This document shows, piece by piece, positions 38,555 through 48,542 of a stretch of 64,000 nucleotides of DNA; the first letter of the stretch is position 1, and the number at the start of each line of letters is the position of its first letter. The stretch is from Climacium dendroides (Eukaryota; Streptophyta; Bryopsida; Hypnales; Climaciaceae). Under the pieces are notes generated by a model. It was not told the origin of the DNA. It worked only from the letters and a program-made list of their open reading frames with translations, and did no database searches. Position numbers and translations under genes: made by a program. Location of the stretch: the NCBI GenBank assembly GCA_950106755.1, contig OX467091.1, positions 11,673,538 through 11,737,537 of the forward strand. Reading direction: 5' to 3'.

Positions 38555-38959
38555 ATGGCATTCAAAAACCATCATACAATCCTCTTTGTTTTTACTTGGC
38601 TCATTGCTTTGCCATTCACTTTTGCAATGGTGACTGAAAGTAGCAAGCAAGAACACAATGTCGTTGCTCCGACCCTATACCGCTCCTGAAAACATGGCCC
38701 TTTAGACCTTCATCCAAATTCATTGCTCACTTCCATTGCCATTCTACTGATAGCACCAACAAGCTCTGATGTGTCTAAACCACAATATGATGTTTCTGTA
38801 GCCTCACTGGACTTGGACAAACATCATGACCATCATCATCATCCATTTTCGCATCTATTTCCCATCCCCGATTGTGATCCATCAAGTGAATCCAATTGTC
38901 TTTGCTTGCCTTGGCAAAATTGTGTGATTGCAAATCCGTCATCAGATATAGCAACGTGA
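38555..38959 (+). pseudogene. Small secreted His/Cys-rich peptide gene with in-frame stop
   Basis: From the ATG at 38555 the frame begins with a classic signal peptide (basic start, then ILFVFTWLIALPFTFA) and runs 44 codons to a TGA at 38687. The same frame then stays open for another 89 codons to TGA 38957-38959. That second part has a hydrophobic stretch (LLTSIAILLIA), an acidic/His run (DKHHDHHHHPFSH) and four Cys in CDPSSESNCLCLPWQNC. A TATA box and a CT-rich leader lie upstream. It is either a 134-codon secreted-peptide gene inactivated by one stop, a true 44-aa peptide, or a read-through case. No family is recognised; the His run could bind metal, which is inference. Confidence 0.5.
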
Positions 38960-40687
38960 ATTTAGCATTGATGCAAGTGAAATGATGCTAGGTAGAAATG
39001 TTTTGTTGGAAAACAACATAAATCATAGAAAAAAACTTTTTTGGATACTAAAAGTTTCAAATACAATGTAGATGTAGAACAACATGGATTTTAGTAAATC
39101 CAAATTGTAAGTAAATGAGTTGAATATAGCATCAAATTTGTAAATGATTACTTTGAATTCCAAATTATTTGTTTGTCATCATTTTATTCACAATTGGATT
39201 TTTATACAAGTCCATAAGAGTACAATCAACATACATAACAAGACATTGGGTACAATATGAGGGTCCCTACCTTTAATTTTTGATTTGAAATGGTTTGATA
39301 TGTGTTTGGTAAATGACATTTTTGGATGATTAAAATCTACATATTATTATACAAAAACAAATTAAAGTGCATCACATTGTAGACTAATACAAAATGTGGA
39401 TTTTTTTTCAATTCTTTTTAACTTTAACTATCTACTCTCTAAATGATAAGTGCCAAGCACCATTGCAAATTTTTGAAAAATGTTAGGAAGGTTGAAACAA
39501 ATTCAAGAGATTAACAACTTTTCAAAGGAATCTCAATTTTTAAGCCTTTAATTTGGGCATACTCTACAATAGAAGAAATATAATAGTATGTAACAAAAAA
39601 AAATCTTATGAGCATTACAAATTTCAACATGATGCCTTAAAACCAATGGGATGAACAATTACATTATTAGATATCAAGTATAAACATAGGTACTATTAAA
39701 TAGCAAGTTTTTTGTTTTGTTTTTCTCATTAGAAGAAAAGTGTGTACACCACAATTGGATAAAATGCAACTAAGTATCCTATACAACTATCTCATGACTA
39801 TCGAGTCAAATTTTTAAATAAATAGGGTTTCCAATTCAATTTACAATGTATTATTTGGACTATAAAATTTAGTCATAGGTATTCAATAAATTGATACAAA
39901 TCTCTAATTAATGTTTGAACCTAATACATCTTGTAAATTAATGTCTACATTCTAGGTACAAATCTAGATGTGACAATTTTTGATTAATGGTTTTGTACTT
40001 ACCTTACAAGTACAAATAGGTGGTTTTGTGCCACTGTAAAACTTGGCATTGGGACTGCAAGTAAGGTTAATTTTGGACCTCAAGGCAATAGAGGCCCTTC
40101 CCATTAGGTACACAACCCATCAAAGAATACTAATCAGTTTTTTGGGCATAAATTTTGGTAAATAAAATTAACGATGTTTCATTCAAAATCTGCATACTTT
40201 TGGATTAAAATAGCTTCCTCACCCAAGGCAGCAGATTCTCGTGCTCCTTATCAGTTTGAATACGATGCGACTGTTCGTTTCATGATTTGTTGTTCTTTAT
40301 GTTCTCGTTACTGAGACTTGAAATGCAACATTGCAGAAGTTTCAGTGCTTTCATTCAAATTGTTGAAGATATAAAAAGAACTGAAAAATTGGTCATTTTC
40401 AGCTTGCACAACTTACTCAGAAGTCGCCTGCACTTGAATCGACAATATTGAATTCCGTTTTTCACAACATGATCAATCAAATTGGTTAGTTCAAAACCAT
40501 GAATCCTTGATTCTAATCAGTTAATTAAGTACCGGATCATTTTGTTCACAAAGCCAAAACTTACAAAACCCCAGAAATGGTAAATGTAACCTACAAACAA
40601 TGTGTCGCACCCAAAAGCGACCTGTCAATGCTAGTAATTACGTTGGTCAATTTAAGTCAGTGTCATGTCACAATTTCTCTGGGTAAA

Positions 40688-43009
40688 TCACATGAGACGC
40701 CCGACATAGGTGGCTCTAGCGTACTTCAACTTCAACTCTTGCCATTGCACGAATAATTGATCTGCAAGTCTAAGATTGTATAGCAATGACCCTGTAAGTG
40801 AGAGTTTGGTCACCCGGCAAATGCTTTCCACGTATATCACCACCACCCATTTCAATCCCATCGCCTGCAATACATCCACTAAATTTCAGAACATCTTTGG
40901 GACAAAGGGCTTCCAGTGTAGCAGACTATGCAACAAACAATGCCTAACTTATCATCAGGGAAAAAAATTGACGTATGAACAAACGAACAATGCAGAACCT
41001 GAAACCTAAGATAATAAGAAAGTGGGAGACTTAATGCTCATAAAATCCATCGGACCATCCTCCATTCATTCACAATACACCCTGGCCGCTATAGTCTAAC
41101 TGTCTCAGGTCCTAAAAACCTGAAGGGAAAGGCATAGTATTGAGGGGCTTCTAGGACGTGGAATTGGACAAAATTCAATCTGAAGTATAGAGGATCCTTT
41201 GTGTATTAATATGAAATAAATGAGATCAACTAGTATTCAAAAGCATTGGGCCTTCGAGAAGAAACCCTATTGAATGTACACCCTCTTCCTCTATATTACA
41301 AACCAGAGAGAAATGACTAGGACATTGTTTTGAATGTGTGAAAACTGTAGCAATGATAGTGTCACAAGTGTGAAGGATATTTCAGAATGTAATTTTCAAG
41401 GTCATGTTACCGAGGTCTCAGTGAGCTAGGGTTTACAACCTTTTCAATAGACATCTAAACCCTAATAAGTGCCATATATGATTGTGATCTAGTTATTAAA
41501 GTCTAGGAAAATGAGACAAGAAGTACCTTAAGCAGAAAACCAGCTACACATACTGGTAAACAGGTACCAGGTCCATTGCATAAAATCTGCAGCAAACAAA
41601 TACATAAACGGTAAACAACAAGCAAAATGATGGTGAAATGTGCAATACATTTTAATTTTGTTCTATGAGTGCACCCGTCTTGTTGATCATCAGATAACAA
41701 ACAAAAACAGGATTTGAGTCGGATTTAATCAACATGCCTAAGAATTGCGTGCAACACCATAATACTTTTGCTAACACAACCTAGGGGCTACTATCTAAGG
41801 AGCTTTTGAAGTGATTGTTACGAGCTTCCTTCCTCAAATTTTGAACTCAAGAAATAAGAAATTGTATGAAAATGTATGCCAAAGAAACGACATATGAGAG
41901 GATCAAAGCATCCTGGAAATCTTGGAGATAGGGCCTCAAATGATTTTGGAGCCCTTCTCAAAAATGCAATATGCAATTAAATACAAGAAATTGCCAACAA
42001 TTCCCTCCATCCGGAAATAGGAAACGTTTTGAAACAACACCGGTGACCTATTTCCAGTGTCCCCAGTGTTGTTTCAAAACGTTTGACACCAATCCCATAG
42101 ATGACATTGTGAAAAGTATAATTTAAATGAGTTCAAATTCTACATAACCAGGATCAATGAAATAAATTCCATGTGTTCATCGAAACATTAAAAAAGTTAA
42201 GCAATAAAAAGTCCCCCATTGGACGTACTCCAACTCCTGAAAAAACATGAAGTCCAATTTGGACACTTATTTCTGGACAGAGGGAGTACTCGGTATGTGA
42301 ATAGGGAATTTCAATTGAACTTACAACATCCGGCCGTATACGCAAAACTTGAAGAACCGCAAGAACAAACGCCCACAAAGTGCTGAAGACCGACGTTACA
42401 TAAGACTGTCCCACTTCCCGGCTCCTGTAAATCCTCGAGTACCGGCTGGTTTGAAGCGATCTCTCTGCATCCCCGATGTCCTGTTATTCTGCCAGATTTC
42501 AGACTCTTTCAAAACCCTAGAAAACCCCTAACAAAACCCTAGCCAAAGCGGACAGAAAACTTATCCACCTTGCACTGCCAACCCCAAGTACCTGAACCCG
42601 GAAATCTTCGAGCATCTGAGCTTCGTCTGCTTCAGCTTTGGTCAGGCTCATTTTATCAGTGGCGCCAGCGATGTAGAATCTGGGAGCGTATTGCTGAAAG
42701 TTCATTGATCTCACCAAGCTCAGAATCTCCGCAGTATGACCACCTACACAGAGCAACCAGCACATAAGCAATGCGAATTTGTCATCGTCGGAGAAAAAGG
42801 AGCAGAAATTTCGAATGAACTTCAGATAGAGGGTGCGCGATTTTACCAGATCCTAGCACGATGAGCGTGCGCTTGGGCCGACGCGGTTGGGAAGATAACG
42901 GCTTCCCGGTGTTGTACAGGACCCAAAACATCCGAATCACCAAAATTGTGAACAACAGCGTTGTAATCCAATGCCACAGAGACTCCATTGTGCATAAATT
43001 TTCGAACAT
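40688..43009 (-). CDS. ALG14: ALG14, UDP-GlcNAc transferase membrane subunit
   Basis: Membrane anchor of the ALG13/ALG14 enzyme, which adds the second GlcNAc to dolichol-PP-GlcNAc on the cytosolic face of the ER in N-glycan precursor synthesis. Five exons read on the minus strand are 43009-42847, 42743-42569, 42424-42325, 41586-41527 and 40864-40688. They join in phase to 224 aa, the normal family length. An N-terminal hydrophobic helix (LWHWITTLLFTILVIRMFWV) is followed by VLGSGGHTAEIL, GATDKMS, SREVGQSYVTSV, RPDVILCNGPGTC and the C-terminal YARATYVGRLM, all diagnostic ALG14 blocks. The exon 2 donor (AG/GTGGAT) was chosen to restore the SREVGQSY phase. Intron 3 holds a Stowaway-like MITE. 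The start codon lies 46 bp from the edge of a segmental duplication that copies its promoter. Confidence 0.95.
41999..42289. mobile_element. Stowaway-like MITE in ALG14 intron 3
   Basis: The ends read CCCTCCATCCGGAAATA (left, about 42004) and, in reverse complement from about 42289, CTCCCTCTGTCCAGAAATAA, matching the CTCCCTCCGT-type terminus of Stowaway (Tc1/mariner) MITEs. A TA-like flank is present at the right end. Inside is a hairpin, AAACGTTTTGAAACAACAC at about 42022-42041 and its inverse at about 42068-42086. The element lies between ALG14 exons 3 and 4 and does not disturb the exons. Confidence 0.75.
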
Positions 43010-44789
43010 GGATTGTCAATTGAGTGATCGTTTCATGAGAAAAACACTCGTGAGAAGCAATTCGGCTCGAGAAATGGAACACACAGGCCACAGTGCTTCG
43101 AAAGTAAACAGAGGCGTCGGAGGAGAAGAGAATGGTGCCTGAATTAGAACGTGGAGAAGAAGGTTGTTGATGAACGTGGTGGATGATTCTGTGGATTTTG
43201 GAGACTTGGATGGAAGTCGTCGGCTGAGAGGATTGGATGGAAATCGTGGATGAGTGGATGTGTGAAGATGAAAATAGTTAAAGTAGATCAACCTATTACC
43301 ACCTAAATTTGCATTTTGGGTATTTTATGCAATGTGTTTATTGTTGCCACTATTTTCACAGGAAAAATTAGTTGAATGAACTTGAATACAAATAGGATCA
43401 TACTAATCCAATAAGAACTAAAATTGATATGAATTTTCAAACACCTTTCGTGCAAAAAATATAAAACCATTGGTAGGTGGCCGGGGTCATGACCATCTTA
43501 AAAAGTTTCAAAATCAATGGTCCACCACCCTAATCCTATTTGATAAGTGTTTTGAAAGCACAAGTTTAATATTCTAAAAGCACCTTTTTTATTGCATGAA
43601 GCTACAACTTATTATGACAAGTATATATTTACAACTAAATCCAGATGAACTGACATTTAATAAACTATATCTTTATTAGTCTTAGATTATCTCTATATAG
43701 ATATAAACATAATATCATTCTTTAACAATAGCATCTAATTACATGACAAAAAATGAGTTACATACTCTACAAGTGACATTTGTTGTTCAAACAAGAAGGT
43801 CTAGTAGTTGTCAAAATTAAATGAATGATGCTATTAAGCTTATCTACCTTAGATGAGACATGCACAATTGTATAAGCATACTTCAAAGTTAGAGCTAGGC
43901 CATCGTTAGGGAACCATTATAAGACCAAGAAACTCTTGATGCTAAATTTTCCACTTAGCTAATGATGAAGTAAGATGATTACTTTTAATAGGTCGTGACA
44001 AGGTTAAAAAGACATCTAAGCTCACCAACAATGAAGGAGAAAAAGTCTAATAACATAATTAGACAAGCCCGTAACCATACAAACTACAAATCTAAATAAC
44101 TTGTAGCCAACTCCAAGAGGGGCACATATTTTTCAAAGATGTGTGCTTATTCCATAAATCAAACCCAAGTGAAATTATAATTTTGAAATTAAAATTGTAA
44201 CTTCTAAGAATTTTTGAAGTGTTTTGCTTTGAAATTACAAAATTATTTATAGAGTGGAGTCATGAACATTCTATAAACAATCCATAACCACTCTCGTGTG
44301 TATCTAATGGTAGTTAAGTGTTCATCTAATCTAAAAAGAAGTAGATGATCCTATTTCCAACATACACTTCACCAAATCCATCAAAATGTAGTGTTGTCAT
44401 TAGCCCCAAATCTAATGTATCTAAAACCGCTATTTAAATCTCTATTACCATCATTTTTCAAGTATGAAACCATTTTTAATTGTCCTATTGTAGTTACGCA
44501 ATTGTTGCAATGATTTTTCAAAGAATGAATGAATTTGAATGATTCTTTGGATGATATAGGGGCCAAAAGTAGAATGATAGAATTAGGCGACAAACAAAAA
44601 CGGTCTTGTTTATCTTATAATGAACAAAAATAGAGGACAAAACACCAACCATCTTCTTTGAATTAAGAAGTTGCTTGCAACTCATTTTGGTTCAATTTTT
44701 TTGGATGTTTATTGAATTAGTTATTAATTTCTTAAGTTGAATTAGGGAGATGCTTCAAAATCATCCTCAATGTGAAATGTTCATTGCAT

Positions 44790-44980
44790 GGTGTTTTAAT
44801 TGAATTTTTAAGTATGGTTCTAAACATAAGATTATAAGTGATTGACCTTCAAGGAGATTTTCAATAAAAATTTACTAGAAATACATGCGTTTCTAATAAA
44901 TTTTTATTGAAAATCTCCTTAAGGTCATTATTTATTATCTTGTATGTAGGACCATACTTAAAAACTCACTTAAAACACCC
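44790..44980. mobile_element. Palindromic MITE, copy in block A
   Basis: Two arms of about 80 bp are inverted copies around a short centre near 44,890. Shared blocks are TTTTTAAGTATGGT, AAGATTATAA, AAGGAGATTTTCAATAAA and ATTTACTAGAAA-like text. Block B carries the same element at 55808-55999, so it was present before the duplication. Confidence 0.75.
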
Positions 44981-46152
44981 CTTTCTCTTGTAGTAATGGG
45001 ATTGAAGTTTTATTAGTGATATGCATTTAGAATACAATTATTGCGAGGGCTACACATCTATTGTAGCATAGTTACTAGAAATGCATTGGATGACACTATT
45101 TGAGGTAGTATAATGATGCATTGTATTGTTTTCTCCTAAAATTTTAGGAACTTCCATTAGTTCTATACTAGTGTTCTCTGTAAGTTCATATAAATTCCAA
45201 ATTAGAGTGAATTAGTGTTACTATTGAAGGACATACTAATTGAATTAGCTTAATTAATAAGATTTAGGAGTAATTTCAATGGTCTTAAGGTGGACTTAGA
45301 TGTACCAAAAGTTTGTAGAAGAGACAAAAACACTCGATGTTTTTGAACTACATTAGAGGGCCACTTCAGGCTTGTTCTCCATACTAGAAACCAACCACTA
45401 CTAGCTAGAATTTTAAAAAACTAAAGAAAAATTTTAAAATTTTAAAATATTAAAAAAAATTCCAAAGAAATATTTTAAAATTAACTTTTTAATTATTTTC
45501 TGATGTGGCAATTGCTTTGCCACATCAAACTACTATTGTAGTTGAGTTCCCAAAGTTCAAAAACTTGTGAGAACTCACAACCCTATAGACCACTTGAATT
45601 TTCATCTAATGGTTTAGGAAATTCTATGAGGAATCAAAATAGTTGGCCATCATGATTATAGGGAAAAATATATGAAAAACAAGGGAAGCAAGTTTTTGAC
45701 TTGCAATGAAATAATTTTAACATTATTGACCTTTGGACTTTGGGGTCGCTTTCAATTTGACAATAAGAAAAGCTACTCTTGAAATGTAGTTTATTCCTAC
45801 TCACATGAAAGTGAAACATCATGGAAGTCAACTATAGCAAAGCAATTTCAATTCCTTGAAACTTGTTTTCCTATACCAACTCCAATTTCATATGATTCAT
45901 GTGTAGCATCCATCCATTAAGATTGTTTGTTGGTTTGTTGGTTTGATACAGTGAGATCTACTGGACCGTGCATCTTGTGGTCATGTATTTGGTATCGTCA
46001 GAAAGCCCCTTAGTGGAGAGGGGTGCATGGGCTTGATTTTGTAGTGTTCCGACCAATAATGTGAAAGTTATTGAATTTCAAAGTTTTTATGAATTAAAAA
46101 ATTAAAAAATTACTTTTACTTTGCCAATTACTATGGCAATGACACAGGGTAC

Positions 46153-46432
46153 ACTACACTAAAATTGGTAAATAGTGTTGGCTACACTAATTGTCAACAA
46201 TAACACTAATTGTGATTTGCAAGGTTAATGTTAGAACATTATTTACCAATTCTAACACTATTTTAGCTCTATAGTAAAATTTGGTCATTTCAACATTTCT
46301 TCAAGAATGCATTTAGTGTTAGATGGGAACAAAATATAGAAGTTGGAATGATAATATAATAAATTAAGGCTATGATCCAGTTCACTACAACACTAATTAT
46401 CACCCAACACTATTTACCAATTTTAGTGTAGT
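46153..46432. mobile_element. TIR element present only in block A
   Basis: A perfect 29-bp terminal inverted repeat lies at 46153-46181 (ACTACACTAAAATTGG...) and is inverted at 46404-46432. The 280-bp element is non-coding with internal ACACTAATT repeats. It lies within the A-only segment 46055-46861. The CACTA-like start is suggestive, but I could not show a 3-bp target duplication. Confidence 0.8.
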
Positions 46433-47296
46433 TGACCATTAATGAAGGTAAGTTGGAAAATGGATTTCTGATCGACAGGGATTGATAACCGGAAACGGAC
46501 GGGTATCTTCATTTAGCTCGGAGGTTACGTTCACCTTCGCCCCCAAGCCAAGCTTCTAGCTCTGAGCCCTGGAACTGATCATTTCGGGAAGTTGGCTTTG
46601 TGTTTGACGTTAGTGGATGCTTAGGGTTGGGCTGCAGGAATCACGAAAGAAACTCTTTTCAGCATTGACATTGGAAATGCAGCTGAATATTAAATAGGTG
46701 TTGTCATAATTGAATCTGTTTGAAGTATTCTATTATCAATTGGGGACCACGCATTTGATTGACTCATTGGCGATGTCTCCTTTTTTAAGGTACACTCAGA
46801 ATCGTTACTTCTGTTGTTGAGCATAACTCCAATTATTAGACTGGTCAATGAATTTTTTTTATACGTTCATGTTGGCGAATGAAAGGGGATCCCAAGGCAC
46901 CAAATACTCCGTAATACATTATTTGGATACCGAATGCGAAAGTTATGAAGTGTCAAAGTTTATGGGTAGAAATTGTCATATTGCTTCTTCGACAATAGGA
47001 GAATTGGTACGTATTGATGAATGGATGCACACGGTCTGAACATCCGATCATGTGGCCCTGTTTGAGCCAATCGGTCCCTTAGCTTAGCACCCACTACTGT
47101 TTGAGCAATCGTAGTTTGGCATGTCCTAATTGTTCTGAAGACATGTTGTAAGCATACACCTTTGGAAAATATGGGCCTATCATTGCTTCAGTAATCCCTG
47201 TCTGCACGCTGAATCTGAAATTGCTGCATCCTAATACTGATCTCATTCTCTGTAGTTTCAGAATTATTCTCCGTTTAGGACGGAGAACTTGCAAAG

Positions 47297-47385
47297 ATGG
47301 CAATGGTATTCGCTCCTCGCCTGGCTGAAGCTGTTCCGACTTCGCATGCAGACGCTACCTGGAGTCTTTACGATAACAACGGAGG
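47297..47385 (+). pseudogene. Proteasome beta6 (PBF1) exon 1 fragment, block A
   Basis: An ATG-initiated 89-nt frame ends WSLYDNNGG at a GT donor (47386) in phase 2. In plant PBF1 this segment directly precedes GTCVAIAG. Exon 1 itself is intact here, but the following exons are missing: sequence similarity to block B stops at about 47,518, inside intron 1, and resumes with B position 59,517. It therefore cannot encode a proteasome subunit. Upstream sequence 46433-46861, GC-richer, may be the original promoter and is absent from block B. Confidence 0.85.
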
Positions 47386-47820
47386 GTAGCTTTTTCCCAC
47401 GTACGTCCTTGATGCATTACATCTGAACTCGTGGAAGGTTCTAATAAATCAGCTACAATTGTGATGTTTCCAATTCGTCTTGGTTAACTTACTGCATTCC
47501 CTGTTGTGGAAAGAGTACATAGTGAGCTTCGAACTGGATATATCTGCCTCCTCAGATTTGGTGACAGAATTTAGGTTATGATATTAGAGAACGTGATATT
47601 TTTAGAGGTCTGGATTTGGATAGGGAATAATAGATGGGAAGAGCTCTGGGTGTACTTGCCGTTTTCGCCATGGCTCTGGGTGTGATGGCAGGGTGATGGT
47701 GTGGAGATCGTGATAATCAACAAGAACGGGATTAAAAGAGAAGTAATGCCTCTCAAGCGGGACTAGGTTCGATACAAACCCAAAAAGCCAGCCTGATTAC
47801 ATGTTCTATAATAGGGTGTT

Positions 47821-48134
47821 TCAGTTCATGCAAGCAGGAGTTCTCAAATTGATATATAACTGACAAAGGTTGTAGACCAGTTTCTTGGTGCAAGCAACTT
47901 TTGGAACTAAAATACAATGTGCATAATCTTTCATGTAAAAAGCCCTGGGCTCTTGCATTGTAGGTACCATATTCAACAGTTGCAACATAGCCCGTGTGAC
48001 GTCGATTCTTTCCCCAACAAGATAATTGTGCAACGATGTAACAAGCTCCTTAGAAGAAGCAAAGCATAAAAGCGTACGGATTAAGGACAGCCTTGCAAAG
48101 CTGGATTTCGAACCTGATAGAACAATTTTCTTAC
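47821..48134 (-). other. Protein-like segment of unknown family, block A
   Basis: The minus strand is open from about 48,134, after an AG acceptor-like site, to TGA at 47821. It reads SKKIVLSGSKSSF, LIRTLLCFASSKELVTSL, NYLVGERIDVT, LQLLNMVPTM, CTKKLVYNLCQLY and ends LRTPACMN. No in-frame ATG lies at the beginning, so it looks like an internal or last exon of a gene. The same segment, with several amino-acid changes and no stop, lies in block B. I do not recognise the family. Confidence 0.4.
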
Positions 48135-48542
48135 TTCCCTGTAGTTCTTACCTTCACTATCGCAACATCGATGGAGTGGGACTGGGATTCTCTCTTTGCC
48201 ATGCCTACATTATGACTGAACTATGTTTGCAGCACAGTACTGCACTGTACATGTCCCAGTACGGATGCAAGCAGGAGCTTCAAAGCCCAGCTCGAAAGAA
48301 AACGAACGATCATGAAACAGTCTGTGGCGGGGCAGAGGAATTGCTCGTGTAATTTGCCAGAAAGAGAACGACGATTGTGCACAACAATACATAGCAAGAA
48401 GCTATAAAACGTACAAAAACCTTAACATTCTTGAGTAGCATTGACAGGGTCTCTTTGCTACATACATAGTTCAGTCTTTGTCTATCCATATGTGACTGCA
48501 GTGAAGCAGAACTCAGTCAACAATTTACAAAGCAATTGTCTC

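Larger units (their letters stand above)
36388..40687. other. Spacer between AsmA-like gene and ALG14
   Basis: The first about 700 bp is GC-richer and probably contains the 3' UTR of the AsmA-like gene. It is followed by two abutting inverted-repeat elements, the small secreted-peptide-like gene at 38.5-39.0 kb, and 1.7 kb of AT-rich sequence up to ALG14 in which I see nothing. Confidence 0.55.
43055..48467 (+). repeat. Segmental duplication block A
   Basis: Direct, same-orientation partner of 54338-60476. Anchors include 43055/54338, 44790/55808, 45833/56867, 46862/57432, 47297/57888, about 47518/59517 and 48467/60476. Identity is high by eye with scattered substitutions and small indels. 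Contents are the ALG14 promoter/leader, about 2.7 kb of AT-rich sequence with a palindromic MITE, an A-only segment (46055-46861), proteasome beta6 exon 1, and a minus-strand protein-like segment. Each block has host gene parts, so the pair is not a set of LTRs. Confidence 0.93.
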
